Part shown: positions 62,167 through 64,000 of the stretch, piece by piece | Position numbering within the stretch: position 1 is the first letter of the stretch | How the letters are laid out: every line of letters begins with the position of its first letter | DNA from: Exercitatus varius | GTDB taxonomy: Bacteria; Pseudomonadota; Gammaproteobacteria; Enterobacterales; Pasteurellaceae | Assembly (NCBI RefSeq): GCF_029577735.1 | Contig: NZ_JARQTO010000001.1 | Span: 310,001-374,000 of the forward strand | Direction: 5' to 3' | DNA length: 64,000 nt | Position numbers and translations under genes: made by a program | Notes under the pieces: generated by a model | What the model was told of the DNA's origin: nothing | The model's input: only the letters and a program-made list of their open reading frames with translations | The model's database searches: none

Positions 62167-63450
62167 ATGGAAAATTCTGCCACTCAAGACTATTATTTAT
62201 CTAACCGTAATTATTGGCTATTCAGCGGCTATTTTTTCGTGTTTTTCTTTATTATGGCAACCTGCTACCCGTTTCTTGGGATTTGGCTGGGCGATATTAA
62301 CGGTTTGTCCGGTGAAGATGCCGGAATGGTATTCGCCATGATGTCATTCTTCGCACTCTGTTTTCAGCCTGTATTTGGGTATGTATCGGATAAACTTGGT
62401 ATCCGAAAACATTTACTGTGGATTTTAGCCGTCACACTTGTATTTTACGCACCGTTTTTTATTTATGTGTTTGCTCCCCTGCTCAAAACCAACGTTTGGT
62501 TAGGTTCCATTGTAGGCGGGGCGTATATCGGTTTTGTGTTCCAGGCGGGCTCGCCGGCTTCCGAAGCCTATATTGAACGCGTTAGCCGTCGATGTCGGTT
62601 TGAATACGGTCGCGCCCGCATGTTTGGAATGTTCGGTTGGGCGATTTGTGCATCGATTGCCGGCAATCTTTACGGTTCCAATCCCAACTATGTGTTTTGG
62701 CTCGGTTCTGCGGCATCACTCGTATTGCTGGTGTTAATTTTTCTTGCGAAGCCGACAGAAAGTTCAACGGCAAAAGTCGTGGAACAGCTTGTCAGCAATA
62801 AAAATCCCGTTACGCTAAAGCAAGCAATCATCATTTTCAAGCGTCCTAAATTTTGGGCTTTATTAGCATATGTGGTCGGAGTAGCATGTATTTACGATAT
62901 TTTCGACCAACAGTTCGGGAATTTCTTTAACACTTTTTTTGCTTCTCATGCAGAAGGCATTCAAATGTTTGGCTATGTTACCACGGCAGGGGAAATGCTA
63001 AATGCGCTGATTATGTTCTTTGTACCGCTCGTCATTAATCGTATAGGTGCGAAAAACGCTTTACTCATTGCAGGTTCCATCATGAGCGTTCGTATTATCG
63101 GTTCGTCATTCGCTACCGAAGCTTGGCATGTTGTGGTGCTCAAAACTCTGCATATGTTTGAAGTGCCGTTTTATCTCGTGGGTGTATTCAAATACATCGC
63201 AAGCACTTTCGAATTACACTTTTCCGCTACTATTTATCTCGTTGCCTGCCATTTCACTAAACAAATAGGCAATATGATTGTATCGCCAATTGTCGGTGCA
63301 GGTTATGACTTATACGGCTTTCAACACACCTACTTTATCTTAGGCTGTATAGCTGTTACATTTACCATCATTTCGGCGTTCACGCTTACAGACAAAATGC
63401 CGTTCAGCGAACGTTATCAATTACAAAAATGCAACGTGCAATCACGTTAA
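62167..63450 (+). CDS. lacY: Lactose permease LacY-type galactoside/H+ symporter
   Basis: Twelve-helix MFS symporter of the oligosaccharide:H+ symporter family, 427 residues. Residues essential in E. coli LacY are kept: the E126/R144 pair (EAYIERV, EYGRARMFG), C148 in GWAICASI, E269 in TTAGEMLNA, R302 in MSVRIIGSSFAT, and K319/H322/E325 in LKTLHMFEVPF. An in-frame ATG at 62155 overlaps the GGAG that serves ATG 62167 six bases later, so the latter is chosen. lacZ follows after ten bases. Confidence 0.95.
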   Translation: MENSATQDYYLSNRNYWLFSGYFFVFFFIMATCYPFLGIWLGDINGLSGEDAGMVFAMMSFFALCFQPVFGYVSDKLGIRKHLLWILAVTLVFYAPFFIYVFAPLLKTNVWLGSIVGGAYIGFVFQAGSPASEAYIERVSRRCRFEYGRARMFGMFGWAICASIAGNLYGSNPNYVFWLGSAASLVLLVLIFLAKPTESSTAKVVEQLVSNKNPVTLKQAIIIFKRPKFWALLAYVVGVACIYDIFDQQFGNFFNTFFASHAEGIQMFGYVTTAGEMLNALIMFFVPLVINRIGAKNALLIAGSIMSVRIIGSSFATEAWHVVVLKTLHMFEVPFYLVGVFKYIASTFELHFSATIYLVACHFTKQIGNMIVSPIVGAGYDLYGFQHTYFILGCIAVTFTIISAFTLTDKMPFSERYQLQKCNVQSR

Positions 63451-63460
63451 GGAGTCCAGC

Positions 63461-64000
63461 ATGATTTTACCGCAATACTTTGAAAATCCTGAAATATTAC
63501 AGGTTAATCGCCAACCTCATCATGCGTATTTTGTGCCGTTTGCAACCAATCAACAACCTGACCAATTAACGCGAAAAACATCGCAATTTTTTACCGCACT
63601 TTCCGGTAAAAACTGGGATTTTACTTATTATGACAGCGTACGGAACTTACCTGAAAATTTCCTGCATTTGCCTCTACAAAGTAATATTCCCGTGCCGTCT
63701 AACTGGCAAACCCAAGGTTTTGACCGCCATCATTACACCAACATTAACTACCCTTTCCCATTTGATCCGCCTTTCGTACCAAAAAACAATCCTTGCGGGC
63801 ATTATCGCCACGAATTTGGCTTGACTAAAAATCCTAATAAACGTTATTTGTTAAATTTCGAGGGTGTGGACAGCTGCCTGTTTTTGTATATTAATCAACA
63901 ATTTGCAGGTTACGGGCAAATCAGTCATTGTACGCAGGAATTTGATATCACTAATCATCTGAATTCGGGCAAAAACGTGTTGGATGCGGTGGTATTGAAA
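63461..64000 (+). CDS. lacZ: Beta-galactosidase LacZ (GH2), 3' end outside window
   Basis: The first 180 residues of a GH2 beta-galactosidase that hydrolyses lactose in the cytoplasm. The N-terminal sugar-binding domain shows IPVPSNWQTQGFDRHHYTN, NINYPFPFDPPFVP and LLNFEGVDSCLFLYINQQF (in parts) with GYGQISH, all typical of LacZ. The frame is open to the last base. AAGGAG precedes the ATG. It is the second gene of a lacYZ operon, the reverse of the E. coli order. A USS at 63590 encodes FTALS. Confidence 0.93.
   Translation, partial: MILPQYFENPEILQVNRQPHHAYFVPFATNQQPDQLTRKTSQFFTALSGKNWDFTYYDSVRNLPENFLHLPLQSNIPVPSNWQTQGFDRHHYTNINYPFPFDPPFVPKNNPCGHYRHEFGLTKNPNKRYLLNFEGVDSCLFLYINQQFAGYGQISHCTQEFDITNHLNSGKNVLDAVVLK

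Overview
The window is chromosomal DNA of a member of the Pasteurellaceae, probably close to Basfia/[Mannheimia] succiniciproducens. The evidence is the dense scatter of the Haemophilus-type DNA uptake signal sequence (core AAGTGCGGT and its complement, dozens of copies in and between genes), and a gene order that matches Haemophilus influenzae in several blocks: glnS–malQ–glgBXCAP, htrB/lpxL–hldE and xthA with its DUF695 neighbour. The species name is inference. I see no insertion sequence, prophage, integron, CRISPR array or rRNA operon. This is ordinary core genome with a few unusual genes.

Layout. 1–4.2 kb: 3' end of epmC, a YdgA-like protein, infC-rpmI-rplT and cspD. 4.3–9.4 kb: nnrD, prmB, smrB, lpxL and hldE. 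9.5–14.2 kb: a leftward tripartite efflux system (macA, macB, then an OprM/NodT-type outer-membrane lipoprotein). 14.4–17.6 kb: a secreted amidase, glnS, a 48-residue lipoprotein and a YcgN-family protein. 17.6–28.8 kb: the glycogen cluster malQ(broken)-glgB-glgX-glgC-glgA-glgP. 28.9–31.8 kb: two esterase-like hydrolases with an ATP-grasp ligase, function unknown. 32–36.4 kb: glyA, a DUF1294 gene and the ygiW-qseB-qseC signalling operon. 36.4–40.7 kb: ytfE, a PEBP-family gene, nrdR-ribD-degS and a tRNA-Lys. 40.8–48.4 kb: cobB, the isoprenoid operon xseB-ispA-dxs, two convergent glycosyltransferases and moeA-moeB. 48.5–59.6 kb: xthA, a DUF695 gene, accD, folC, a histidine phosphatase, pepN, pyrD, rnm, a nitroreductase and dapD. 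59.8–64 kb: an 11-mer-repeat lipoprotein, ycgL, and a divergent lac locus (lacI-type repressor, lacY, start of lacZ).

How the parts work together. Glycogen is made by GlgC, GlgA and GlgB and degraded by GlgP and GlgX. The maltodextrin enzyme MalQ that should head the cluster has been destroyed by an internal deletion, and GlgB carries an unusual 105-residue Lys/Ala-rich tail. A perfect direct repeat of the QseB type (CTTAA-N6-CTTAA) sits in the macA promoter, so the QseBC system encoded 20 kb away may control the efflux operon. A second operator-like dyad (TGAACG-N2-C(G/A)TTCA) occurs twice around the efflux locus. The lac intergenic region holds two perfect CRP sites interleaved with three LacI-type dyads.

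No wholly new multi-gene defence or mobile system is visible. The best candidates for undescribed biology are the GlgB tail, the esterase/ATP-grasp cassette, the LEA-like lipoprotein and the predicted QseB control of macAB.
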